Assembly (NCBI GenBank): GCA_025504975.1
Contig: JANUWI010000015.1
Coordinates: forward strand, 682,001-746,000
Direction of reading: 5' to 3'
DNA from: Plenodomus lindquistii
Taxonomy: Eukaryota; Ascomycota; Dothideomycetes; Pleosporales; Leptosphaeriaceae
Length of the DNA: 64,000 nucleotides
The notes beneath the pieces are model-generated. The model made no database searches and was not told where the DNA came from. It saw only the letters and a program-made list of their open reading frames with translations. Every line of letters begins with the position of its first letter. The first letter of the stretch is position 1. Shown piece by piece: positions 51,342 to 60,483 of this stretch. The position numbers and the translations under genes were made by a program.

Positions 51342-51530
51342 TATTATAAAGTGTATATACTAAGTTTATACTTAGAGTATAGTTATATATAGCACGCTTT
51401 ATAGAGTATTTACGTAAGTAGAGTAGAATATATTTTTACTAAAATTTTAGCTACAAATAGTACGCTTTTTTAAGCATTTTCTATATAGTAATCTATTTTC
51501 TAATTACTTCTAAATCTACTCTCTATAATA
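51342..51530 (+). repeat. Copia-2 3' LTR (189 bp)
   Basis: It starts TATTATAAAG (RIP form of TGTTATAGAG) and ends CTCTATAATA. It is the last recognisable LTR of the block. Confidence 0.88.
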
Positions 51531-51720
51531 AATAGTAATAATAATAATAATTAAAAATATAGTATTTATAATACTAAAAAAAAGTAGCTAGTTTAGTAGT
51601 ATAGCTAGCTTAGTAGAAGAATACGTTATAGTACTATTATAAAAGTATATTTTAGTAAAGTTTTAGTAGAGCCTAGCTATTTATCTATGCTAGCTACTTG
51701 TTTATAGAGTATGTTAGCTA
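51531..51720. repeat. Scrap related to the pogo-like remnant at the block edge
   Basis: Bases 51665-51717 match 23612-23664 in direct orientation (AGTAGAGCCTAGCTATTTA then differences that are all transitions). Bases 51560-51625 match 23795-23878 as an inverted copy (AGTATTTATAATACT, then AGTAGTATAGCTAGCTTAG). The two parts are thus in a different order and orientation from those near 23.6-23.9 kb. It is probably a rearranged end of another copy of the same DNA transposon. Confidence 0.55.
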
Positions 51721-51878
51721 TAACATAGTTAAGTATAATCTTTAAAAAAGAGTTAGGTTTAGCTTCTATAAACACTAAAATCTCTAGGCACTCTTTGCAA
51801 AGCCTAGGAGAATAAAACACACATCTTGTTTGCAGCGCTTCTATAGTTCCACTAGAATCATTTCTGCGCAGCCTTAAC

Positions 51879-53375
51879 ATGAACATCAACGACAATGACT
51901 TCCCACCACTACCAACGCTCAAGCCGCGGCGGTAGCGGCCACCCACCCATCAGAAGATTACGACAACACTCCAAAGACCTTTCACGTCTGCGACGCTCAG
52001 TGATCTTCCAGATGAATTGATTCTTGACATTTTGGGCTACCTATCAACCATTGCTAGGCGGAGGTATGGTGTACGTGACTTGTCAAGCCTGTCCCGAACA
52101 AGTCGACGACTACATCGCATCGTCGGTCCGTGGCTCTTTGAACATTACACTAGCTATTATTGTGAACCTTATGCCTTCCTTCGCACCATCATTCTCAACC
52201 CGCTGTTGGCTGAACACGTTCGCCATGTTCATATCCTCTATGGTGAACGAGAGCCACGGTTGATCTCGAGAAAGAAGCCAAAAGCACAGGACAAAAAAGT
52301 CACCAAGGAAGGCATTAGAGTCCTTGGTCTGCCAGATTGGAAGCATTGGGTCGCGGAGTGCATCGCGGACAATGCAAGCCTTGAGACGTTACATGCTATT
52401 GTGCTATTGCATACGCCCAACATTCTATCCCTCAAAGCTTGCAAATGGAATCAAGACAGCCGCAAGGATCTCAGATGGGTTGAAGTTCTGGGAAGAGCTT
52501 CTCTCGGCAAGTATCGGGGACCAATGCATGCGTTCAGTCATCTGCAGACCGTTGAAATGAATCTGAGGGCTTCATCCTTGGGTCAGATTGCGCCAATATT
52601 CCGACTACCGTCATTGCGACGGTTCACTGCGCTTGAGTTTTCAGACAACGATACACGAGACACCAAAGGCGTGGCATCCCTGGAGCGTCTGCTACCTTCT
52701 GGAAGTAACAACATCGAAGAGCTCCTCCTGCGGAGGAACTGTTCAATTTCCAATGCGAAATTGGCATTGATGGTTGCATCATCACAGCGATTGAAACTAT
52801 TCGTCTATGACTATGCATCGGCAGATTTTCTCGCGCAAGAGAATGTATCTGGACCAAAATCTCGATCAACGACCCTGTCGGCCGCTCTTGACTCCCAGAA
52901 AATGTTCTTCGAGAGCATCGAAATCACTACACATGTCTCCCAGTCCAAAATTTCCCAGGCCTTACGATTCCAAAGTCTCGCTTCATACCAGTCCCTTCGG
53001 TACTTGCGGTGCCCCACTGGATCTGTCCACGACGTCAAATCAGAATTATCCACGGCTTTTGCGGACATGTTACCGCCCTCGTTGGAAACCTTACATTTCG
53101 TTCTCCCATGGCTACTACTTGATCTGAATTATGGGAACTCTGTAGAACATCTAGCAGGGAACTTTGGTACGCTCGCACCCTCTTTGAAATTGTTACATAT
53201 ATCCCCTTGGATTGGGTATGAGTGGGAAAAATGCGCAAGTCTTTGTTCAGAAGCCGGTCTTGCTTTCACGATAGAAAAAGTGGGCGACCGGGGATCAAGT
53301 TGGCGATTCATTTACCTGGCCTCTTCAGACTCGTCAGATGAAGAGCCCCAAGGTACCAGCGATGAAGAAGATTGA
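51879..53375 (+). CDS. F-box protein, N-terminus ambiguous (intron or RIP stop)
   Basis: From 52002 the frame reads DLPDELILDILGYL, the start of an F-box, followed by LSSLSRTSRRLHRIVGPWLF, as in SCF substrate adaptors. The rest (to residue about 450) is leucine-rich and divergent, ending in an acidic tail (SSDSSDEE). No in-frame ATG directly precedes the F-box. An ATG at 51879 is in the same frame (MNINDNDFPPLPTLKPRR) but meets TAG at 51933. Either an intron of 69 bp (GT at 51932, AG at 51999-52000) removes the stop in frame, giving RR-DLPDEL, or TAG is a RIP product of CAG and the gene is damaged. The intron lacks a clear CTRAC branch site. The 5' end faces the RIP block about 130-180 bp away. 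It resembles the F-box start of the left gene. Confidence 0.75.
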
Positions 53376-53819
53376 AAGAGAGAGTCTCAATCTGAGCTTT
53401 GCAGAAGCGGTCTTCTGATCTGTCGACGTGGCGCCACAAGATCGTCCGTAGCGTTGTGTCAGTTTGATAGTCTATCATGAACCCCACAGTCAAGCCATAT
53501 GGGCAGAACACACGACCACAGCGAGTACCAGCGGAGAAATTGCACTTGATGGTCTGTTATTATCAGCACTTATTTCAAGATATACGGCTGTGTAGCAATG
53601 GTGGTACGATCTGAAGGTGCTATAGTCTGCAAGGGATCTACTACGGTAGTGGATACACGTTGATCACGGCGCATTCATTGTGTTTTTAAGTGTTCCTGCG
53701 GGTCCATGCTTGATCTGACCTCAAACAATGATCGTGGTCCCTGCTATTGCTGCTATGCACCGAATAGCCTAACATCGCGTTGTGAAGAATTTGACGGTCA
53801 GCCTACACACCGTCTGACT
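53376..53819. other. Intergenic between convergent genes
   Basis: About 440 bp separate the stop of the F-box gene from the stop of the MFS gene. It presumably holds both 3' UTRs. No other feature is recognised. Confidence 0.6.
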
Positions 53820-55694
53820 TCACAAACCATACAAGAATGTCCACTTTTGATCCGCGTATCGGGTACCGTCTGTCCTCTCTGCTTCAATCTCGGCCTCGCT
53901 TTTTCCAGCTAGAATCGTCAACTTGTTCCTGTTTACAGCCTTGAGGATGAATATGTACGACATATATCCTATCAGAGCTGCCGAAACAAAACCCAAGGTG
54001 ACATAGAACGGAAGAAGATATCTGTGGGCGTATTTGTGCTTGTATAGCTGGCCTCCAATCACTCCGGCGAGATTACCGAAGCCATTGACACCGAGGACTA
54101 GTGAACGCTTGCCAGGCTCTGGATGCTCTTAGTCTCTGTGCGAATACTGGCGAGAGAGATATAGAAGGCTAGCCATAATATACTTACCTGGATTGTTGCC
54201 GCTTAACCAAGCCACCGTCAGCGGGGCGGATATGTAACTACCGAAGAGCAGAATGCACAAGCCAGCATATTTTGCATGACTAGAGTGGACTGTAACTGTA
54301 ATTATCAAGCCCAAAAGGGCAATGGCAATCCCAACGATGATATGACAGCCCCTGTCTTTCCTGAGAGAATCGCATTAGACGGCATAAAAAGAAACATTAC
54401 CTTACGACCTTACCGATGGTCTGAACTCAGCGCAAAGAAGTAAAGGCCAACTGCGCCGCATACGTACGGCGGGATCGACATCTTGATGGACTTTATCAGT
54501 TTTGTCTACACTATTGGAAGCTTCGTTTCTACATACCAAGTTTGCACGCAGCGCAGAGTAGCCCAAGCCTTGGACAACCAGTGGCAAGAATACGGAAAAA
54601 GCCTGACTCGGAACGCTCGCGCAAATGTTGAAAATCAAGAGATACCACAACTTTAGATCTTTCAAAGTCTCGATCAAGTCCCGCCTGGTAAGTTGGGTTC
54701 TCTCTTTGCCGTCCAAGTCGCACTCATGTGCCACATACATGGCGTTGTCGTCCTTGATGCGCTTCACCACAAATCCTCGTTCGTCATTGTTCAGGAACCA
54801 CGCGGAACCTGGTCCAGCTGGAAGCCAGACCCAAGTGATGAAAGACATAAGGATAGTCAGCGCACCTTCGATGAGGAAAAGGTACTGCCAGTTGTGCAAC
54901 CTGCCGTTCTTCAAATGAAAGATACCGAAAGCTGAATGCATTAGATATAGGGATGCAATGTTACGAGTGCGTTCTACTTAACCCATACAGCCAGAGAATG
55001 CGCCTGCTACAGCATATTGGCCGTAGAAAAGAGCGATACGCGTAGCCAAGTCATACCGGCTGTAAAAGGCAGACAGGTACGCGATGGCTGTCGGATAGAA
55101 GCCTGCCTCAAACGCACCCAGCATCAGCCTGACTGCAATGAGCGCTGAGCGGCCCTGAATATAAGCATGGGCAATGGTGAACAAGCCCCAGCCGAGCTGA
55201 AAACAGTCAGTAATCAAGGTTGTCGAGGCGAAGATTTGCTGACCATCATGGCCGATATCCAATACTTGGCTCCAATCCACTGCCCTATGGCTGCTGATAG
55301 TGGCTGTAGTAGTACGAATGGGATGAAGAAAAGCGAGACGGCCAAGTTGAGATCATCTGGAGTGGCCTTTATGTCTGCACTGAACCCTAACTTGACCGTC
55401 AATAGTTGTGGCTTGTCCGCTGACTCGAACGCGCGCACCTTGAGTTTCTGCGTTGCCAATGTTCGATCGATCCAGACCGTTGAACAGATATAAGAGTGAA
55501 AGGAAGGGCAACAGGGCAACGTCCATCTTCCGGTTGACGCGCTCCGCTGTATCGAGGTGCTCTTGAATGTGTGTGGCATTGTAAGGACGTACTGAGGCTA
55601 TCTCCATTCGGTCAGAGGCACATGAGGTGTCCATTATGGGCTCACGACTGCCCAAACTTTCACTGGAAACTGGAGAGACAGTTCGGGAGCTCAT
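53820..55694 (-). CDS. MFS transporter, Dal5/Tna1 (anion:cation symporter) family
   Basis: This is a predicted plasma-membrane importer of the ACS family, whose fungal members carry allantoate, nicotinate, pantothenate and similar organic anions. Seven exons: 55439-55694, 55244-55386, 54983-55196, 54537-54931, 54414-54481, 54188-54360, 53820-54118. All six introns (47-69 bp) obey GT-AG, and the spliced frame is exactly 1548 bp, giving 515 residues, a normal length. A cytoplasmic N-terminus leads to LLPFLSLLYLFNGLDRSNIG (61-80), the first helix plus the family hallmark DRSNIGNAETQG (75-86). Later come GAFEAGFYPTAIAYLSAFY, the central charged loop (around LDGKERTQLTRRDLIETLKD), and further hydrophobic segments. 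The C-terminal helix is followed by a charged tail. It lies tandem to and downstream of a Zn2Cys6 regulator, about 770 bp away. The substrate is not predictable from sequence alone. Confidence 0.9.
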
Positions 55695-56462
55695 TCAACA
55701 ACTCGGATTGGAGAACAAAGATGCCTAGCAGCCACTAGGCCGCTGAAGCCGTCCTGTCCCATAATTATTGTTCCCTCTCCTTGCGCAATGGTTGCTAGGA
55801 TTTTCGCGAACTTGCTCGTGCAGCCCGCGCTTTCCAGATTGGGAAGCTAGGACTTTTCGTCTGCTTCGTGGTTTCTTGCTCAATGCGCGCGTACCCTGCC
55901 TTGGCGATCCAGTGCCCTCGGATCGATGCGAGCCAGATGAACTGGTGGGCGGCAAGGTGCTAACGAAGCAGCATGTGGTAACCTGCATGCGGTAGAGACC
56001 CTGGATCGCGGGCTAAAGATTCCTCTGTTGCATGATGCAGGATCCATCGCCCGTGTACATGGAGTGCACTTGATCGACCGCCATTCCAAGCGGTCCGTAG
56101 ACACTCAAGGTCCACACAATGGAGACTTGTTCCACTGCAAAGAGAGCCTTCCAGGTGTATAGTGACATGGGTCCTGGCAGCGAAAGAGTCAGCACCATCG
56201 GCCGTGCATTGCGATGACGTTGCAATGGCGCGCATGCCTAGACACCAACCCGGCATCTAGACCAGACCGAATCCTCCGTTCTGAACATCATAACTCCAAA
56301 AGGTCATACGGGGTTCGTTCTGAGGCATTCCTGAGGCAACTCATGAGGGGTTTAATGTGAGATGGATAAACGTTTACCACATTCTATGGACATGTGGCCT
56401 TTCAAACTGCCTAAACAAGAGTTCCTTCGTTGTAGCCGTTTCCATGAAGGCTCCCGAGGGCT
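55695..56462. other. Intergenic: MFS promoter region
   Basis: About 770 bp lie between the MFS start and the stop of the upstream transcription-factor gene. Open frames of up to 98 codons on the minus strand show no recognisable family. It likely contains the MFS promoter and the 3' UTR of the regulator. Confidence 0.55.
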
Positions 56463-58842
56463 TCAAATGAGCATGCCCTGATGCACCTGTAAGCCGTCGC
56501 TTTGTTTCCAGGCCGATAGGTCCGGGTACAGTTCATCGCGTCCAAGCCACGACATCTGAGGGTGTCTCATAGGTGCCGTGTGACCCGTGTCGTCCTCCGC
56601 GGATGAGGAAGCATGATCACGTCCTGCGTCATTACCGTGGTAAATCATGTCGAGATCTCGCGATAGATAGCGATCCACAAGGGCTTTCAAATCCTGAAGA
56701 ACTTGGAAACAATCCTTCGGATAGTGTGTGCCAGTCTTGGACTCCTCTTCGAAGACGCGTATTGCGTAAAGGATCTCAGAGTCATGTAATTGACGGCCAC
56801 AAGACTCGACGACCTTGACACCACGGGGTACACTCCGATTTCGAGTGGCGCTGTGTGCGATGCGGTCGAGGAGCAGTACAACGGTCGCATTGAACAGGTA
56901 GTGTAAGGCGCACTGTAAAAACTTTCTTTTCTTGTGCAAGCGTTGCGCCAAGGTAACATTTCGAAACGCAGCTTGCGAGCATGCCACGATATGTGCCGAT
57001 TGTGCATGCTGTTCGACCGACCAGTCCAATCCATGGAAGCGCGCGGCAACAGCCTGTTTGACCGCAGCCAAATACACGGGTCGCGTCGTCAGCACGATGA
57101 ACTGACCTTGCGCCATATGTAAAATCATGCAAGATGGCTCTGGGCTATCGAAGTCCAGCCCTGCGGGGAGTTGTACGCGCCAGTGATTGAGCATTTTCAA
57201 TGCTCTATCGATGATTTGCGTCGAGGACCTTGCTTCCTGATCTCGCGGTGCAATTTTGAATGTCTCGCAGACTATGAAGCCGGAGATACGGGCTAACTCG
57301 ATGTTGGCACGAATACCTGCACACGGAGGCATGTCGCTAATTTTGTCAGCTCTTCTATGCTTCGGAGGGTACAATGATTACATACGGCACATCAGAGGGG
57401 AGCGGGAGGCGGACGGCTTCGTCCGCTAACGTTGGAGGGCGACCCATCAGGACACTTAGCCAGCGATCCATGATGTAAAGAGACCAGAAAGTGCGTGTGC
57501 TCGGCTCATCACGGAACGTTCTGAATGCACCATGTATGACAGCAATGTGTATAGCCAAGCTTACGTACATGTAAGCAGCATCCCGCCTGTTGAGCTCGAT
57601 CAGATAAAGTCCCATCAGCGCCAAGACTGGGACATCGCTCAATGTGAACCGCACCGTGTCAAGCGGGTTGCCCAGCAAAAGTCTTGCCCGCATGAAGTAA
57701 GCTTCTCCTGTGTGTTGCTCAAGGTGGCGGAAGGACATGGGGTAGATGGATGAAGCCAGCGCAAAGCAGACATGGTAGAAAGCAAGGGGTCGATGGGTGT
57801 CTTCAGTCGTCATGGTGCTCAACGATAGCGAATTGGCCGTTGGAACAGGGGGTTTTGACATGTCCCCCCACCCTGTTCACAAAGTCCTGCAATTAGTATT
57901 TGCGTGACAGCGAACAGAATATCAGCATGGAACTTACACATGCTGCCACCAGAAACGAAGTCGTCGTCGCCGTCTTGTATAAGATGTCGCAATTCCGCGA
58001 GCATCGACACCATTTCTTGTCTGTCTGGTAACCAGAGCGGATCCACACTTGGGTTCGGTAATGGACGTGAATCGAAAGTCTGGTATCGACCAATTGAACC
58101 AACAAATGATGAGCCATCTCCGGAGTCGGGCACAAACGATAGCGGAACAAGCGTCAACATGAACTCTCTGAGACAATCCAGGAATGTTGCGCCAGAGGTT
58201 CCTCCCAGATATCTGGTATTGCCATCAAAATCACAAAGGTGACGGCCAGGCGTAAGTGTAGGGTGCAATGGCGGCAATGTACGAGTGTTTTGGGGTCCAT
58301 GCTGCTCAACTGAGGTTGGAATTCCATGTTGTACTGCGATGCGTCGATCCTTTTCAAGTTCAGCACAGCGCCTGCGCAGCCGCTCATTCTCGTCTAACAG
58401 CGCATTTCGGGTCGACTCGGGCGCGGCATACTCGCATTCACGCGACACTTTGCTGCACCTGTGACATGGCTGATGTCCTGAGCATTTCACGCGCCGGACG
58501 TTGCAAGCGTTGCATCTAGAAAGTGAAGGTTAGTGAGGTGCTCGCATCAGCGTCATGCTTCCGCATCCTCAAAGCTCGAGGGAGAGGGCAGTGTGCGGCA
58601 ACGTCCTGACTGCTAGACAACCCTTCCGGAATTCTTCCGCGCATCAACGGTGCGGTCTCTGTCCGTAAAGTTCAACGTTGGGGGATTGGGTTGAACTTGA
58701 TTGATGAGGCGTGATGGTGTCGCACTTACGCTCGTATTACGCGTTTTCGTTGTTCGGGTGCAACCTTGTGGCGACGTGGGTTTACTGGTAGACGTGCCTG
58801 AGGAGAAGAGCGATCTATACCCTGCTCTGAGTCGGATTGCAT
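56463..58842 (-). CDS. Zn2Cys6 fungal transcription factor
   Basis: This is a nuclear DNA-binding regulator of the Gal4 type. Four exons: 58730-58842, 57938-58515, 57386-57872, 56463-57336; introns of 214, 65 and 49 bp. The joined frame is 2052 bp, 683 residues. The zinc cluster spans the first junction: RKRVIRACNACNVRRVKC then SGHQPCHRCSKVSREC, with cysteines at 39, 42, 49, 55, 58 and 65 (spacing 2-6-5-2-6). A short coiled coil follows (LLDENERLRRRCAELEK, about 77-93), as used for dimerisation. The middle is a fungal-specific transcription factor domain (for example LALMGLYLIELNRRDAAYMY and FWSLYIMDRWLSVLMGRPPT). No RIP damage is seen. It is tandem to the MFS gene, which it may control; that is inference from position. 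Confidence 0.92.
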
Positions 58843-59742
58843 GCTAAAGCCGGTGCCAATATGGCGTAGATGGTTGCGGAGAGGGACACTGCGGGTGCAA
58901 GGCGGAGACGCGCCCTTCTCTCGGTTGCGTATCGGTATTGTTCTTTACGCCACGCGGGACGCGTCGCGCGCAGGGACTTGTTGTACAACGTTGTCATTTA
59001 CAAGACATGGGTGAACGGAGATGGTATGAAGTCGGGAGTATCAGTGGAGATATGTAGCTAAGAGGACCTCGGACTGGTCAGCGGAGGTACTCCCGGTTGC
59101 CGCTTAGTGCTTTTGGGGTGGCTGTCGCTTCTTGCGCAGATCTGTTTCTCTTCCAGCGCAATTATAATCGTCCTATTTAGGGTGATGCAAGGATATGGCG
59201 TGTGATGAAATACATGTGGAATGCTGGCTTGATGTACTTGCAGGCGACCATTCGACTCAATGTGCCTGAATTATTGTGGTGTACTATAGCAACATGGCAC
59301 ACTCGGATGGCATAGCCAAAGCTTCCCAAAAAGACGGTTGAAACTTTTTTGAGTCGCATGCATCTTCTGTTTCTAAAACATGGTGCACAACAGCATCAAG
59401 ACCCCGAAAGGTGCAGGCTGACTACAGCACGAAAGTCACTTGAATGGTGAAAGCTCAGGTGGTACCAGTACCGGAACTTCCACATCCGCTTAGCAACCAA
59501 GCGCAGTCAGAATCGGCGTCACTACCATGCCACAAATGATATTTAAAAATTATATACTTAGCCCCGGAAAGACATGCGCAGCCAATAGGCAGAGGAAGGG
59601 AAGAAGAAAGATAAGAAGAAAAAAAAGAAGACGGGGGATTCCCTGGACGCTTCAAAGAAATGACATGAGCAACTATTAAGAATACGGAGAAGACAGGCAA
59701 GAAGACAAAGGGAAGCATACGTTGCCAAACCGCACGGCACCA
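58843..59742. other. Intergenic, regulator promoter region
   Basis: About 900 bp of normal composition lie between the transcription-factor start and the stop of the next gene. Open frames are short and overlapping. No RNA gene or repeat is recognised. Confidence 0.55.
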
Positions 59743-60483
59743 TTACCCCTCTTCCAATTCGACGCCCAAAACCCACGCACACGTCGTCCTGACCATATAC
59801 TTGGCCTCGACCTCGGTCATGTGGTTCGTATCTTGACTGCCATTCCACTTGACCCCAACGAGCTTGCCGGCACCCTCCCCTTTGACATCCATGACGACAA
59901 ACAGCTCTGCAATCTTGATGCCCGTCCAGCTCCTGTGGAAGTGGACTTTGAGTTTCCCGGTCTGATCGGGGCCTTCGCTGTATATGAACCATTTGTCTGT
60001 CATTTCTTGTGGGAGAAATCCGAGATAGAGGGAGAAGACGTGCAAGGGTGGAAGGAAGACATTCCAAGGGCGGATGAGGGGTGTGCCGGGGAAGGGTGTG
60101 GTGGGTAGAGCAGTGGGGGGGATGCGTTGAGGGCGGTAGGAGGCATCGGAAGAACTGTGGAGGGAGTCTGTTCGCTGCGGGCTCGAGGGTGGTTGTGGGA
60201 GATGGACTTGCTGATAGTGTGTGATGGTCTTGGCGTGGTTGTGCTGCTGTTTCTGGGGCTCGACGTGGGAGACGATGGAGGGTGCTGGAGAGTCGGGTGG
60301 TGTCGGGAGGCCTGTTTGGACGGCTGGCGAGCGGCGCTGCAGCTTTCTTGGTGCAGGCTGTTGTATGGTAGGAGATGGCAGGGCGGGAGCATAGCGGTCA
60401 CTGGATTCTCTTTGTGAGAAGCGGCGGAAGATGGACTTTTTCCTGAACAATGGCTGCGGTGTCGGTGTCGCCAATGTCGCCAT
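59743..60483 (-). CDS. Conserved hypothetical protein with HFHRSWTG domain
   Basis: A single exon of 246 codons from the ATG at 60483; an in-frame ATG at 60648 would add 55 residues that look like translated leader, so I prefer the shorter form. Residues 1-135 are low-complexity, rich in Pro, Ser, Gln and basic residues (for example PLFRKKSIFRRF, LPTPPDSPAPS) and probably disordered. Residues about 136-246 form a compact domain: MTDKWFIYSEGPDQTGKLKV (161-180), HFHRSWTGIKIAELFVV (181-197), then VGVKWNG and a final helix. I recall small bacterial and fungal uncharacterised proteins with the same DKWF-HFHRSWTG pattern, but no function is known to me. There is no signal peptide or membrane segment. 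The combination of a disordered tail and this small domain is the main observable. Confidence 0.78.
   Translation of the reverse strand: MATLATPTPQPLFRKKSIFRRFSQRESSDRYAPALPSPTIQQPAPRKLQRRSPAVQTGLPTPPDSPAPSIVSHVEPQKQQHNHAKTITHYQQVHLPQPPSSPQRTDSLHSSSDASYRPQRIPPTALPTTPFPGTPLIRPWNVFLPPLHVFSLYLGFLPQEMTDKWFIYSEGPDQTGKLKVHFHRSWTGIKIAELFVVMDVKGEGAGKLVGVKWNGSQDTNHMTEVEAKYMVRTTCAWVLGVELEEG

Larger units (their letters stand above)
42704..51530 (+). mobile_element. Copia-2: short copia-type LTR element split by Gypsy-3
   Basis: Two 189 bp LTRs (42704-42892, 51342-51530) start TGTTATAGAG or its RIP form and end CTCTATAATA, perfect inverted ends once the final TA is read as CA. The sequence after the 5' LTR is GTTATAAGCCTAG (42893-42905), the same half-tRNA primer site as in Copia-1. 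Outside Gypsy-3, only about 718 bp (left) and 234 bp (right) of internal DNA remain, far less than a full copia pol gene, and no reverse-transcriptase motif is seen. It is therefore either a non-autonomous derivative or a deleted copy. Flanking five-mers (GTAAT, AATAG) do not match. Confidence 0.8.
7600..51750. repeat. AT-rich, RIP-mutated nested transposon block
   Basis: About 44 kb of DNA is dominated by TA, CTA and TAG words and almost lacks CA and TG, while CG survives in places (for example GCGCGC near 15,670). Copies of the same element differ nearly only by C/T and G/A transitions. This is what repeat-induced point mutation does in Pezizomycotina. The block contains three gypsy copies, two copia-type elements, one further gypsy-type element, a pogo-like remnant and a MITE-like element, mapped separately below. 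No intact open frame of gene length exists inside. Both edges change to normal composition within one or two hundred bases. Confidence 0.95.

Noticed and set aside
7600..51750. Mitochondrial DNA insertion as the cause of the AT-richness
   Set aside because: The block contains LTRs, target duplications and reverse-transcriptase blocks of nuclear retroelements, and copies differ by RIP transitions.
7600..51750. A regional centromere
   Set aside because: RIP-mutated retroelement nests do form centromeres in some ascomycetes, but 44 kb with active-looking genes at both edges is equally normal for an ordinary heterochromatic island; sequence alone cannot decide.
51677..51946. An 89-codon minus-strand open frame across the right block edge
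   Set aside because: It runs from normal DNA into RIP-mutated repeat DNA and overlaps the leader of the F-box gene on the other strand; it has no family likeness.
52017..52019. TTG at 52017 as the start of the right F-box gene
   Set aside because: It would cut the F-box motif LPDEL in half; the frame is open upstream to 51936, so the true N-terminus lies further left, through an intron or past a mutated codon.
55960..56256. A 98-codon minus-strand frame upstream of the MFS gene
   Set aside because: No family likeness and no neighbouring exon; a second frame over the same bases looks equally protein-like, so neither is supported.
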